From NCBI RefSeq assembly GCF_004570865.1, contig NZ_SPQS01000036.1, positions 1 to 53,777 of the forward strand: a stretch of DNA of 53,777 nt, read 5' to 3'. The notes under the pieces were generated by a model, which saw only the letters and a program-made list of their open reading frames with translations, was not told the DNA's origin and made no database searches. The stretch is from Bradyrhizobium frederickii (GTDB taxonomy: Bacteria; Pseudomonadota; Alphaproteobacteria; Rhizobiales; Xanthobacteraceae). Positions 18,738-27,334 of this stretch are shown here, piece by piece; positions within the stretch are counted from its first letter, which is position 1, and each line of letters opens with the position of its first letter. The position numbers were made by a program, and so were the translations under genes.

Positions 18738-19847
18738 CTAGACAGCGATCCGGGCGCGCGAATTCGGCAAAAGCCGAGCGCGAAATGCGGCCGTCAGCGC
18801 CGGTAGCAATTGAATGGCGTCACTGACGATCGCGAGATGGGCGAAGTCAAAGATCGGAGCGTTCTTGTCAGTATTGACGGCGACGATCAGATCCGCACCC
18901 TCCACGCCAACCCGGTGCTGGATCGCGCCGGAAATGCCGGCGGCAATATAGAGCTTCGGCCGGATGGTTTTGCCCGTCTGGCCGATTTGCCGGTCAGACG
19001 TAACCCACCCTTTTTGCACGAGAGGACGCGAGCAGCCATATTCAGCGCCAAGCAGAGTTGCGAGCTCGCGCACCAACCGAAAGTTCTCAGGCGATCCCAG
19101 TCCCAGGCCGCCCGCAACCACGACATCGGCATAGGCCAGATTGGAGGTTTCTGCATCGCGGTCTGGTAGGAACGACAATACCTTTGTGACAATGTCATCT
19201 TCCACAAGACCGAGCGGATGGACGATGATACGAGCGGCATCGCGTACGACGCGCTCAGGCATCGGCATGACCCGCGGGCGGACGGTTGCCATCTGCGGAC
19301 GATAATTCAAGGTATAGATCGTGCAGAGCAGCGAGCCGCCAAAGGTCGGACGCGTCGCCGCCAGCGAACCATCGGCGTCGACGTCCAGCGCGGTGCAGTC
19401 GGCTGTGAGCCCCGTCGACAGCGTCGTCGCCACAGAACCTGCGAGATCGCGACCGAGCGTCGTCGCCCCCAGCAGTAGGATCTCGGGCTTGTAGGTGTTG
19501 ACGAGTTCGGTTAGCGCTTTGGTGTAGGATTCGTTGCGGTAATCCGACAAAACATTGTCGCTCACGAGATAGGCCATATCGGCGCCATAGCAAAATGCGT
19601 CAAGCGCGGCGTTACGTGTGTGCTGCCCCTCCGGACCGATAACGACAGCAGCAAGATTCACCTTTAGCCTGTCGGCGAGCCTGCGGCCCGCCCCCATGAG
19701 CTCCCAGGAGACCGGATGCACCCGGCCGCGCTCCAGCTCAACGAAGACCCAGACGTGCTTGTAGGCCTTAAAGTGCTCCGGCAGTTCTTTTTTGGCCCCT
19801 GCGCGACCGGCCGCCGCCGGCATGGCCGTTCTGGTGACATTGTTCAT
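18738..19847 (-). CDS. fixB: Electron transfer flavoprotein alpha subunit FixB
   Basis: A 369-residue ETF alpha-type protein. The C-terminal FAD domain shows VVVAGGLGLGSPENF, GQTGKTIRPKLYIAAGISGAIQH and IVAVNTDKNAPIF, the signature of ETF alpha. The N-terminal domain carries the FixB extension. It should pair with FixA (ETF beta) to bifurcate electrons, but the adjacent fixA is only a relic (19918-20372), so a functional fixA is expected elsewhere in the genome. In B. japonicum-type genomes fixA lies with nifA, apart from fixBCX. Fix genes B, C and X are intact and tightly spaced. Confidence 0.95.
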   Translation of the reverse strand: MNNVTRTAMPAAAGRAGAKKELPEHFKAYKHVWVFVELERGRVHPVSWELMGAGRRLADRLKVNLAAVVIGPEGQHTRNAALDAFCYGADMAYLVSDNVLSDYRNESYTKALTELVNTYKPEILLLGATTLGRDLAGSVATTLSTGLTADCTALDVDADGSLAATRPTFGGSLLCTIYTLNYRPQMATVRPRVMPMPERVVRDAARIIVHPLGLVEDDIVTKVLSFLPDRDAETSNLAYADVVVAGGLGLGSPENFRLVRELATLLGAEYGCSRPLVQKGWVTSDRQIGQTGKTIRPKLYIAAGISGAIQHRVGVEGADLIVAVNTDKNAPIFDFAHLAIVSDAIQLLPALTAAFRARLLPNSRARIAV

Positions 19848-19917
19848 ACTCTAAATTCCCCTCAAAGATAGGCGCGCCCGCGCCACAGGTTTGCTTTTTA
19901 GCTTCGATAACTGAAGA

Positions 19918-20372
19918 TCACTTTTGGTCAGCGAGGGGCCGGCTGCTCTGCCCCGTCTGCTTGGTCCGACCGACCGCACAACAAGAGGCGTCGTCGCGAT
20001 AGACGTACCGGTCCGGCCGGATTTGGAGCGGTCTTCCACACTGGACGCTTGCGCGCCAGGTTCGACGAGCGCCACCGCAGCGGCCAGGGCGCCGCGGTGG
20101 TTGTGACCGGTCGCTTCCATGCCTGAGTTGGCGAGTCCGTTCGCTGCGCAATACCTGCGCCTCACTTTCGGCCCACCAGGTCCACATTGACTGTGACGAC
20201 GAGCGCGATCCTGGCAACGCACCTGTCACGCGATCCATGCCGAGCCTCCAGCGCCGACAGCCCGTATGGGCCGACGTTGGCCCTCTTCCTGACGCATGTT
20301 GCTATCCGCCATGAGATGGATACAAATCTGAGCGGAATCCGGGGCCGACTTGATCCGGACGACGCTGGGCAT
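19918..20372 (-). pseudogene. fixA: fixA relic (ETF beta subunit) upstream of fixB
   Basis: Short fragments of FixA lie in order across several minus-strand frames. At 20372 downward is SVVRIKSAPDSAQICIH and SNMRQ, matching the FixA start (CIKQVPDSAQIRxH ... IMRQG). Around 20160-20222 is VARI ... VTVNVDLVGRK, like the middle block VARI-xx-VDL-x-R. Near 19940-20060 is SVEDRSKSGRTGTS then VVRSVGP, like the late IEDLxKCGLRGSPTVVKxVF block. Spacing shows large internal deletions and several frame changes. It sits exactly where fixA belongs in a fixABCX operon. The gene is dead; its presence shows the ancestral operon was complete. Confidence 0.65.
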
Positions 20373-20840
20373 ACCCTCTCCAGGTGTAGCGCGAACGGGC
20401 GACTTATCCATTGACCACCATCTCACCGTCCATACGGAGCCTTGATCGTGTCAAAGGCCGTTTCGAACGGACCTGGCGCGATCGTAGGCCACGAGATGAT
20501 GGCGCAGGGCTTGGCAGGCACTAAAAGCAGCATCATAAGTCTTCCTTCAATCTCATCTCGGACGACTACCATCTGTCGGCATCGATGATCGGATCGGCAG
20601 GACAACAGCAAGTGTCGTACCAGTTGCAAAAAAACAGTGAAAGTCAGTCGAAAGTAATGGTTTGGCAGACACTTGAAATATCCGCTGGTACCGTGGACAC
20701 GACCAGTCCAGACATGGGTCGGGAATACGACAGCCGCCGCTCGGGTGATAGCTGCAGAGAGTTGACCCGAATAAAGACGAAGGCCGCACATCGGGTTGCC
20801 ACGGTGCCCCGTCGGGCACACCTTGCAGTGGAACGCTAGA
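20373..20840. other. About 470 bases between nifW and the fixA relic
   Basis: One minus-strand frame (20423-20821) is open but has no family I recognise. I searched for a minus-strand -24/-12 element ahead of fixB and saw none with correct spacing. fixBCX may therefore be read through from the nifH operon. Confidence 0.4.
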
Positions 20841-21182
20841 TCACTTCAGCTCGCTCAATGGGACAAAGGCCGCCGCCTTCTTAGGATCTGCGGCCGCCTC
20901 CTTCAAAACCTTGAACACTCGCTGGTCGATTGGTGACGATGCCACGAAATCGGCATAGGCCCGCTCCAGCATCGCCTTGCACCGAGCTCTGATTTCCGGC
21001 TCTGCGGCACCTGCAAATTGCTCTTTTGCAAAGTATTGTCCCATGCGCTTTAAGATGTGAAGGCGCGCGACATTCACGATTTTAGGATCGTAATCGACGC
21101 CAAGTAGCGAAAAAAAATCCTCCGCCGATGAGGCCTTGCTGAGCCGATCGAGGATACCGGCTGCCGGGGATGAGTTGATCAT
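20841..21182 (-). CDS. nifW: Nitrogenase stabilising/protective protein NifW
   Basis: A 113-residue NifW. Family blocks include SAEDFFSLLGVDYDPKIVNVARLHILKRMGQY and the C-terminal VFKVLKEAAADPKKAAAFVPLSEL. NifW associates with the MoFe protein and protects it from oxygen. The start at 21182 has GGAGAAT 8 bases upstream. It lies between nifV and the fixA relic on the same strand. Intact and of normal length. Confidence 0.92.
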   Translation of the reverse strand: MINSSPAAGILDRLSKASSAEDFFSLLGVDYDPKIVNVARLHILKRMGQYFAKEQFAGAAEPEIRARCKAMLERAYADFVASSPIDQRVFKVLKEAAADPKKAAAFVPLSELK

Positions 21183-21525
21183 GGAAAATTCTCCTTCGGA
21201 TTAGCTCTGGACGGTAAATGAGATGGGGTGGCGCCTGTTGACTGCTGGCGGGATCAATGGCCAGACCACGATCGAGGCTGACGCTAGTCAGGACGGTCGC
21301 CGGACCGGAACTCAGCGCGAGAAGACGCCGATTGGCAGTGCGGGGCGGCTCGCCATTGGGTAGGAGATCACAGCATGTATGGCGGAACGGGAAGTAAGAT
21401 CTGGAGGTGAGATCGCGCCAGGGGATCTTACGTGCGAAAGCTGGACGCCGTTCGGACCCATCAGCAATATCGGACGCCATCCTTGCGGCGCGTCTGTTTA
21501 CGCAAACGCTGCTGGACACGGCTTT
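21183..21525. other. 343 bases between nifV and nifW
   Basis: No supported gene. Frames on both strands lack known motifs. Just upstream of nifW is its ribosome site. A decayed gene is possible but cannot be shown. Confidence 0.4.
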
Positions 21526-22731
21526 TCACGCGGGGTGGGTTGCCAGGCATCCGCACACGTCGCGCCAGATCGCCGCCACGGTTTCGCGCTCGACCGGCCG
21601 CTTGTGCTCAATGGCATATTTGCGGACTTGCGACAGAATCTGTCTGGCTTCATCGGCGCTGGCGACGAGCTGCAGTTCATCGAGTAACGCGGTGATCGCC
21701 CCAAGTCCGGAATGCTTGCCGATCACAAAGCGGTTGCAGCGGCCAAACAAAACGGGATCAAGCGATTGATAGGTGCGTTGATCCTTTAAAAGGCCATCGA
21801 CATGAATGCCGGATTCGTGCGTAAATACATGCTCTCCGACGATGGCCTTGTTCACAGGAATCGCACGTGCGGCCGCGCCTGCTACCACCGCGGCGACGTT
21901 CCCGAGCTCCGGGAGTATGATGCCAGTCTCGCGCCCGTAGAGCTGCTTGAGTGCAACCGCGATTTCCTCGAGCGGGGCATTTCCGGCCCGCTCGCCCAAC
22001 CCGATGACGGTCACTGAGGCGTGGCTCACGCCGGCCTTGATAGCGGAGAGCGTGTTGGCGGTTGCGAGTCCGAGATCATCGTGACCGTGAAATTCGAGTT
22101 CGAGATCGGTGGTCGCACGCAAATTCCTGACCAGCACGTAGGTTGCGTCGGGATCGAGCACACTGAGCGTATCTGCAATACGAAAGCGACGCGCGCCCGC
22201 GGCTTTTGCAGTTGCCATCAGTCTGATGAGAAAATCGATGTCGGCGCGGGAGGCGTCCTCACCACCGACGGCGACCTCAAGTCCGCGCGCACAGGCATAG
22301 CCTACCAATCGCTTCACCCGTTCCAGCGCCAGGTCGCGATGACCACCTAGCTTGGCTGCGATCTGGACATCGGAGGTCGGGATCGACATATTGATCATGG
22401 ACACCTTTGCTTCGATCGCCGCGTCGACATCCGATTCTCGCATCCGGCACCAGCCTATGGTGGTCAGCGGAAGATCTGCTTCGACAATGGCGCGAATGGC
22501 GGCGATCTCCTCGTTGCCTATCGCCGGCGTTCCGGCCTCGATCTCCGTGACTCCGGCCCGCGCCAGCGCCTGCGCGATCGCTAGCTTTTCCTCTGTGGTG
22601 AACGCAACGCCAGGTGCCTGCTCGCCGTCGCGTAATGTCGTGTCGTTGAGCACGGTGGGCTTGGCGCGCACCTGGTCGGACCAAGACGATTTTGCGGCGG
22701 TGCTAGCGGCAATCACGCGAGAGCTCCTCAT
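21526..22731 (-). CDS. nifV: Homocitrate synthase NifV
   Basis: A 401-residue alpha-isopropylmalate synthase superfamily enzyme that condenses acetyl-CoA and 2-oxoglutarate to homocitrate, the organic ligand of FeMo-co. Motifs: NDTTLRDGEQAPGVAF at the N-terminus (metal site), EFHGHDDLGLATAN (HxH metal ligands), and GERAGNAPLEEI. It then has HVFTHESGIHVDGLLKD and GKHSG, typical of NifV. The C-terminal regulatory domain of LeuA is absent, as expected for NifV. The presence of nifV means this strain could make homocitrate itself; many rhizobia take it from the host. It lies 190 bases after nifQ and probably in the same transcript. Confidence 0.94.
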   Translation of the reverse strand: MRSSRVIAASTAAKSSWSDQVRAKPTVLNDTTLRDGEQAPGVAFTTEEKLAIAQALARAGVTEIEAGTPAIGNEEIAAIRAIVEADLPLTTIGWCRMRESDVDAAIEAKVSMINMSIPTSDVQIAAKLGGHRDLALERVKRLVGYACARGLEVAVGGEDASRADIDFLIRLMATAKAAGARRFRIADTLSVLDPDATYVLVRNLRATTDLELEFHGHDDLGLATANTLSAIKAGVSHASVTVIGLGERAGNAPLEEIAVALKQLYGRETGIILPELGNVAAVVAGAAARAIPVNKAIVGEHVFTHESGIHVDGLLKDQRTYQSLDPVLFGRCNRFVIGKHSGLGAITALLDELQLVASADEARQILSQVRKYAIEHKRPVERETVAAIWRDVCGCLATHPA

Positions 22732-22921
22732 TGTTTGACCTACCTAAGCTCCAGCAAATGGATTGTCGTAAATGCGACAGGCCTATGAAGCGGACGCCTT
22801 GCCTACTGCCCCGCCGTGTTCGAACTTTAATGCAGTTGCGGCCCGCCAGGATGTGAGAATTGTTGCGGAGCACTTGAGCCCGCCGCCGCCTTGGACACAT
22901 GGTCACTCGCTCGAAACGGCA

Positions 22922-23725
22922 TCAGCCGCGCCCTCGACCTTCCGCGCGGCTTACCGAATCCTGCGAGGCTTTCCCCGATGATGATGCGATCGCGGACCCT
23001 TGTGGCGGTTCAGATGGCCAGCCGCCGGCAACGACCGGCCGAGCCGCCTGCAACAGAAAATCGCGCCGCCGCTCGGCCATCCGGCTCTCACCGCTTTCTT
23101 CGCCGAAGCAGATGTTGAAGTCGTCACATTGGTTGCACACGGGTGTCGTGCACATCGCGAGGCCTTCATTCTCACAAAGCATGCGGTAGAAGAAGCGCTT
23201 CCAGCGCATATTGTTGACATTGCGCGAGGCGAGCGGCGCGAAATGGCGGCTCAGCAGCCGGGAGAGTTCGCCGCGATTGCGCAAGCCGAGAGCTTCCCAA
23301 AGATGGCCTGGCTCAATGGCGCGCCGCGCTATCATCGCAGCCAGCCAGTGACCGATATCCCGTTCCGTCGAGCGTTGCTTGAGCAAGAGATCGCGCAGCA
23401 TTGCGATCTCTTCGTCCCCTTCGCACTTAAAAACCGAGAGCTGCCCCGCCAGCTTGATCTCAAGCGAGGGAAAGTACTGCTCCAGCAAGGCCGCCAGTTC
23501 AAGGCCGGACAAGCCGGTCTTCTCGGGAAGGGAGCCACCATCCATTGTGGCAGCCGCCAAGATAGACGCCAGGACATGGCGATCGAAATTGCTGTCAATG
23601 GCAATATCGGCATCTGCAGGAGGCACACCGGTGAGCAGACGGTAGGTTGCAATTCCCCTGTGTATCTGGCTGTTGGCATCAACGGCACAAGCAGCCATGA
23701 ACGGAAGGTATTGCGCTTCGAACAT
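22922..23725 (-). CDS. nifQ: Molybdenum-donor protein NifQ
   Basis: A 267-residue NifQ that delivers molybdenum for FeMo-co assembly. The diagnostic Fe-Mo-S cysteine motif is present as CTTPVCNQCDDFNIC (C-x4-C-x2-C-x5-C), preceded by MRWKRFFYRMLCENEG. After this motif about 60 residues of low-complexity tail follow, longer than usual. The start at 23725 has no strong ribosome site, so an alternative start is possible. It lies 148 bases downstream of nifH. With the local mod genes decayed, molybdate uptake must rely on another transporter. Confidence 0.92.
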   Translation of the reverse strand: MFEAQYLPFMAACAVDANSQIHRGIATYRLLTGVPPADADIAIDSNFDRHVLASILAAATMDGGSLPEKTGLSGLELAALLEQYFPSLEIKLAGQLSVFKCEGDEEIAMLRDLLLKQRSTERDIGHWLAAMIARRAIEPGHLWEALGLRNRGELSRLLSRHFAPLASRNVNNMRWKRFFYRMLCENEGLAMCTTPVCNQCDDFNICFGEESGESRMAERRRDFLLQAARPVVAGGWPSEPPQGSAIASSSGKASQDSVSRAEGRGRG

Positions 23726-23873
23726 ATTTTGAGGGTTCCACAGCAGTCAGGTTTTCCCTGCCGCATCCTGGTTTTGGTCAAGATCGATCGTCAGAATGCC
23801 GGCCTCCCGGGATGCGTCGGTGAGGGAGACCGGCATTCGTCGCGCACCTTCGCTAGGCCGCGACTCGCGGCCT

Positions 23874-24758
23874 TTACGAGGCCGCGAGTTCGGCGGCGGT
23901 CTTGCCGATGATGGATTCGTCCACGGGCTTCATAATGCCATGCTCCATCAGCATGTCCTCGAGCTCGTCCATGGAGATTGGAGTCGGGATGATGCCTTTG
24001 CCGCCATTTTGGTGAACCTTGGTCGCAAGATTGCGATAGTGATCGGCCTGCTTGGAATCGGGTGCATATTCGAGCACCGTCATGCGGCGTAACTCGGCGT
24101 GCTGCACCACGTTGTCGCGCGGCACGAAGTAGATCAGCTGAGTGCCTAGCTTCTTGGCCAACGCTTCCGCCAGTTCCAACTCCTTGTCCGTCTGCCGCTC
24201 ATTGCAGATCAGACCGCCCAGCCGCACGCCGCCAGAGTTTGCGTATTTCAGGATTCCCTTGGAAATGTTGTTCGCGGCATACATCGCCATCATTTCACCG
24301 GACATCACGATATAGATTTCCTGCGCCTTGTTCTCGCGGATCGGCATCGCAAAACCACCGCAAACGACGTCGCCGAGCACGTCGTATGAGACATAGTCAA
24401 TGTTTTCGTAGGCGCCGTTCTCCTCCAGGAAATTGATCGAGGTAATGACGCCGCGGCCGGCGCAGCCGACACCCGGCTCAGGACCACCGGACTCCACGCA
24501 GCGAATGTCCTTGTAGCCGACCTTCATTACGTCCTCGAGCTCGAGGTCCTCCACGCTGCCGGCGCTCGCTGCAAGGCTCAAAATCGTGTCTTGCGCCTTA
24601 GCGTGCAGAATCAGGCGGGTCGAGTCCGCTTTCGGGTCGCACCCTACAATCAGGATTTTTTGACCCATCTCGGCCAGCGCCGCCAGCGTGTTCTGCGAAG
24701 TGGTCGACTTGCCGATGCCGCCCTTCCCGTAGAACGCGATTTGTCTCAGTGAAGACAT
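23874..24758 (-). CDS. nifH: Nitrogenase iron protein NifH
   Basis: A 294-residue dinitrogenase reductase. The P-loop is GKGGIGKST near residue 10. The 4Fe-4S cysteines are in GVGCAGRGVI and DVLGDVVCGGFAMP. The Arg after the first of these (CAGR) is the usual ADP-ribosylation site. Start ATG 24758 has GGAG 6 bases upstream; the longer frame (24836) has no support. NifH passes electrons to NifDK and is also needed for FeMo-co maturation. Transcription comes from the -24/-12 element at 24919-24934 with two NifA sites upstream. It is separated from nifDK by about 23 kb, the layout known from Bradyrhizobium. Confidence 0.98.
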   Translation of the reverse strand: MSSLRQIAFYGKGGIGKSTTSQNTLAALAEMGQKILIVGCDPKADSTRLILHAKAQDTILSLAASAGSVEDLELEDVMKVGYKDIRCVESGGPEPGVGCAGRGVITSINFLEENGAYENIDYVSYDVLGDVVCGGFAMPIRENKAQEIYIVMSGEMMAMYAANNISKGILKYANSGGVRLGGLICNERQTDKELELAEALAKKLGTQLIYFVPRDNVVQHAELRRMTVLEYAPDSKQADHYRNLATKVHQNGGKGIIPTPISMDELEDMLMEHGIMKPVDESIIGKTAAELAAS

Positions 24759-24918
24759 GTTGTTCTCCATCAACCGATTTGCCAAAAGTTGCGCTTCTTG
24801 CGCGCGAGCTTGTTTCTCTCTCAGAAACGGGGGCACACGGGTTCAAGGGAAGGAGCGCATCGCTCGTCTTACGCGTCGGCGTGCACTCAGCCCTCAGTCA
24901 GTGTTGCTGCCGCTTATT

Positions 24919-24934
24919 TGCAACCGCCGTGCCA
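24919..24934 (-). promoter_or_regulatory. Sigma-54 promoter of nifH
   Basis: On the minus strand this reads TGGCACGGCGGTTGCA, a full RpoN match (TGGCACG-N4-TTGCA). The nifH start is about 160 bases downstream. Two NifA upstream sites lie 73-117 bases further upstream. Confidence 0.93.
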
Positions 24935-25006
24935 ACGCTTGACCGCGCTCCTTAGGCTTCTGATTACGTTTCTGAAAACCAACTAGCCGGTGAGTAAGGC
25001 CCTGGC

Positions 25007-25022
25007 TGTTTTGGATCTAACA
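25007..25022. promoter_or_regulatory. NifA upstream activator site (nifH, proximal)
   Basis: TGT-N10-ACA (TGTTTTGGATCTAACA) lies about 73 bases upstream of the nifH -24 element, a normal distance for NifA-driven looping. It may also serve the divergent ArsC-like gene at 25311. Confidence 0.85.
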
Positions 25023-25035
25023 GGATGTGCGCGGC

Positions 25036-25051
25036 TGTCAGAAAACTAACA
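25036..25051. promoter_or_regulatory. NifA upstream activator site (nifH, distal)
   Basis: A second TGT-N10-ACA (TGTCAGAAAACTAACA) is centred 29 bases from the first. The pair matches the two-site arrangement known ahead of Bradyrhizobium nifH. Confidence 0.85.
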
Positions 25052-25310
25052 ACGACCACAACGATCAACGCGAAAAGCCGATTTGCGCCATCAGTTCCGA
25101 TGCCCTCACGTGTGGAACGGAACTTGCTCCGATTCGACGACAGTGAATATGCCGGTTGGCCCGCAATCTGGCGCACCAGCGGCGAGGTTGCATACATGGT
25201 ACGGCGCTTGGTGCGCTGACTTTGGAGATGATCGGCAAGAAATTGAAGAGGCTCCCGAAGCAGCCGCGCCGTGCCAATCGTTCAGCTCAGCGCGCCTACA
25301 GAGGTATATC

Positions 25311-25724
25311 GTGGCGACAATCATCTTCTATCAGAAACCCGGCTGCGCCACTAACGCGCGTCAGATTCAAGCGCTGAAGTCCGCCGGCCACGACGTGATC
25401 GCCCAAGACATCTTGAAGGAGCCATGGGATGCGGAGGAATTACGTAGCTTCTTCGGCAATATGCCCGTCGGCTCCTGGTTCAACCGAGCTGCGGCACGTA
25501 TCAAGTCAGGCGAAATCAATCCCGATACTATCGACGCGGCAAGCGCACTCGCATTGATGGTGGGCGATCCGCTCCTGATACGACGACCGCTGATCGACGT
25601 AGACGGGGCACGATGTGCCGGGCTCGATCATGAGCCCGTGCTGTCGCTGCTTGGCCGCAAGACGCAAGATGATCTCGAGGGGTGTTTGCACAAAGCAAAC
25701 CCCAGGCGTTGTGCGCAGGCCTGA
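25311..25724 (+). CDS. ArsC-like nitrogenase-associated protein
   Basis: A 137-residue thioredoxin-fold protein of the arsenate reductase/Spx family, in the subgroup annotated as nitrogenase-associated protein (NifO-like). It begins ATIIFYQKPGCATNARQIQAL with the single N-terminal Cys of the ArsC fold (CATN), then WFNRAAARIKSGEI and IRRPLIDVDG. Start GTG 25311 was chosen because GAGG precedes it and the fold begins there; the longer frame adds no motif. It is divergent from nifH, with the two NifA sites between them. A clear sigma-54 promoter for it was not found. The role in the family is unproven; a link to nitrogenase maturation or molybdenum use is inferred from context. Confidence 0.85.
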   Translation: MATIIFYQKPGCATNARQIQALKSAGHDVIAQDILKEPWDAEELRSFFGNMPVGSWFNRAAARIKSGEINPDTIDAASALALMVGDPLLIRRPLIDVDGARCAGLDHEPVLSLLGRKTQDDLEGCLHKANPRRCAQA

Positions 25725-26096
25725 GGAAACGAAGGAGCGGCCCCCAGTCGATCAAACAAGTAAGGATGACGTTTCCCACTTCCGGCTTCCTTCACGGGCA
25801 ATAAGCGACGGGACCTTCGCTGAGGCGGCCCGCGCGAGTGGCTGCCCGTAAGGGGCATCGTCTATATTGCGCTCGATCGCGACGCTTCTCGCTCTTGTGA
25901 GAGGCGGTGGCAGGTGCCGCCTTTGTCGCGCATGATGTCCGCGGCCTGGATTGGATCAGAGCAACAATCCGAGATGCGGCTTCTTGAACAGACCCGCCTC
26001 TGTTGAATTGAATAAGGATCAGAACAGATCTCCACCCTGCGCGGCAGTGATCCTTATGCAACTTAGCGGCATAATTGCGCTCTGCCCGCTTCCATT
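25725..26096. other. About 370 bases without a gene
   Basis: Nothing recognised between the ArsC-like gene and the FixK box. No RNA gene or repeat was seen. Confidence 0.4.
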
Positions 26097-26110
26097 TTGA
26101 TCGGCATCAA
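26097..26110. promoter_or_regulatory. FixK/FNR-type box upstream of ompW
   Basis: TTGATCGGCATCAA is a perfect TTGAT-N4-ATCAA palindrome. Its centre lies 80 bases before the ompW ATG at 26184, which allows a class II position about 41 bases before a transcription start near 26145. It predicts induction under low oxygen through FixK. Confidence 0.85.
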
Positions 26111-26183
26111 ATCCTCCGTCCTTCCCGGTGTGTGACAGAGATATCGCGCGGCTCTTCGCGCGGACTTTGGAATGGAGAATTCG

Positions 26184-26915
26184 ATGAGAACAAGGACAGT
26201 TCTGACGAGGGCGTCACTCCTCGCGCTAGCAACCTCGTTGGTCAGCCTCCCGGTACAGGCTGCAGATCTGGGCCGGGCGCCGATCTACTATCAAGCGCCC
26301 CCGATCGAACCCTTCAATCCATGGATGATCCGCCTGCGCGTACTTGGCGTTTTGCCGGACACCGAAGGCAGCTCAGTCAGCGTCGCCGGGGTGCCCTCGC
26401 TGTCCTCGCCAAGTTCTGGGCTTTCGATCAGCGATCAAGTCATACCCGAGCTCGACATCACCTATTTCTTCACGAGAAACGTTGCCGCCGAACTCATTCT
26501 CGGCGTAACTAGCCATCACATCAGCGGCAATGGCGCGCTCACTGGCCTCGATATCGGCAAAGCCTGGCTGTTGCCGCCAACACTGACCCTGCAATATCAC
26601 TTCACCGATTTCGGCGCGCTCAAGCCCTATATCGGCGCGGGCATCAACTACACCGCATTCTTCAACCAATCGGCAGCCAATACGTCGCTCGCTGGTCTTG
26701 CCGTTACGGATTTGCGCATCAGCAACCAATTCGGCGCAGCGGTCCAATTCGGCTTCGATTACATGCTTGATCGGCACTGGGGCCTCAACTTTGACGTGAA
26801 GAAGCTATGGCTGCGGCCGGAGTACTCCGCCACCGTAAACAATGCGATTGCCGTCACCGGTCGCGCCAACATCGACCCATGGCTCGTCAGCGGCGGCGTT
26901 ACTTACAAGTTCTGA
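26184..26915 (+). CDS. ompW: OmpW-family outer membrane protein
   Basis: A 243-residue outer-membrane beta-barrel of the OmpW family. The signal peptide is MRTRTVLTRASLLALATSL ... VQA, cleaved before ADLG. Family blocks are PWMIRLRVLGVLP near the start, LPPTLTLQYHF and KPYIGAGINYTAFF in the middle, and the terminal strand GGVTYKF with C-terminal Phe for barrel insertion. Start ATG 26184 has GGAG upstream; an ATG four codons earlier overlaps it. Transcription is likely FixK-dependent given the perfect box at 26097. OmpW barrels carry small hydrophobic molecules; the substrate here is unknown. Confidence 0.9.
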   Translation: MRTRTVLTRASLLALATSLVSLPVQAADLGRAPIYYQAPPIEPFNPWMIRLRVLGVLPDTEGSSVSVAGVPSLSSPSSGLSISDQVIPELDITYFFTRNVAAELILGVTSHHISGNGALTGLDIGKAWLLPPTLTLQYHFTDFGALKPYIGAGINYTAFFNQSAANTSLAGLAVTDLRISNQFGAAVQFGFDYMLDRHWGLNFDVKKLWLRPEYSATVNNAIAVTGRANIDPWLVSGGVTYKF

Positions 26916-27010
26916 CGCTAGAACAGGATCAGAAAGGGGATCCGTTTGATCAAACCGGACGCGGCGAGCTCATCGAGCGCGTCCCTAACCTCACCGCAGT
27001 GCAAACAGAG

Positions 27011-27041
27011 CGAGATGACGCGTCAAGTACGCGTCATCTCG
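27011..27041. terminator. Perfect 13-bp hairpin downstream of ompW
   Basis: CGAGATGACGCGT and its exact reverse complement flank a 5-base loop (CAAGT). The hairpin lies 96 bases after the ompW stop. No T-run follows, so it is not a standard intrinsic terminator. It could stabilise the ompW transcript or be a protein site. The rest of 26916-27334 holds nothing recognised. Confidence 0.45.
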
Positions 27042-27334
27042 CGAGACGCGGGGAGCCCAGCACTGCTCTCGCTGTGAACTCCGGGTCGCGTGGCAAGCGG
27101 TGACGGTACACAAACAGATCGACCCAGCACGCGCGTTGCAAAGGCCGCCATTTGCCGATTGGGCCGGAGAAGAAAGGCGGCACGCCGCGAAAACGTCAAT
27201 GACTTTCTGTTCTCAAATCCGGGGCGTGATGGCTACGCTCTATCTCAGACGATCTGACCTCCGAGCGGCCAGCTCATCGCCGCACAAGCCGTCGATGCTT
27301 GCTAGCCTTGGCAAGGGGCCGCTAATCGAGCCCT

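Noticed and set aside
23000..23911. 303-codon plus-strand ORF
   Set aside because: Antisense shadow of nifQ, whose cysteine motif is unmistakable on the other strand.
25197..25212. Sigma-54 promoter for the ArsC-like gene (TGGTACGGCGCTTGGT)
   Set aside because: The -12 element is TTGGT and not TTGC, so the invariant GC is missing.
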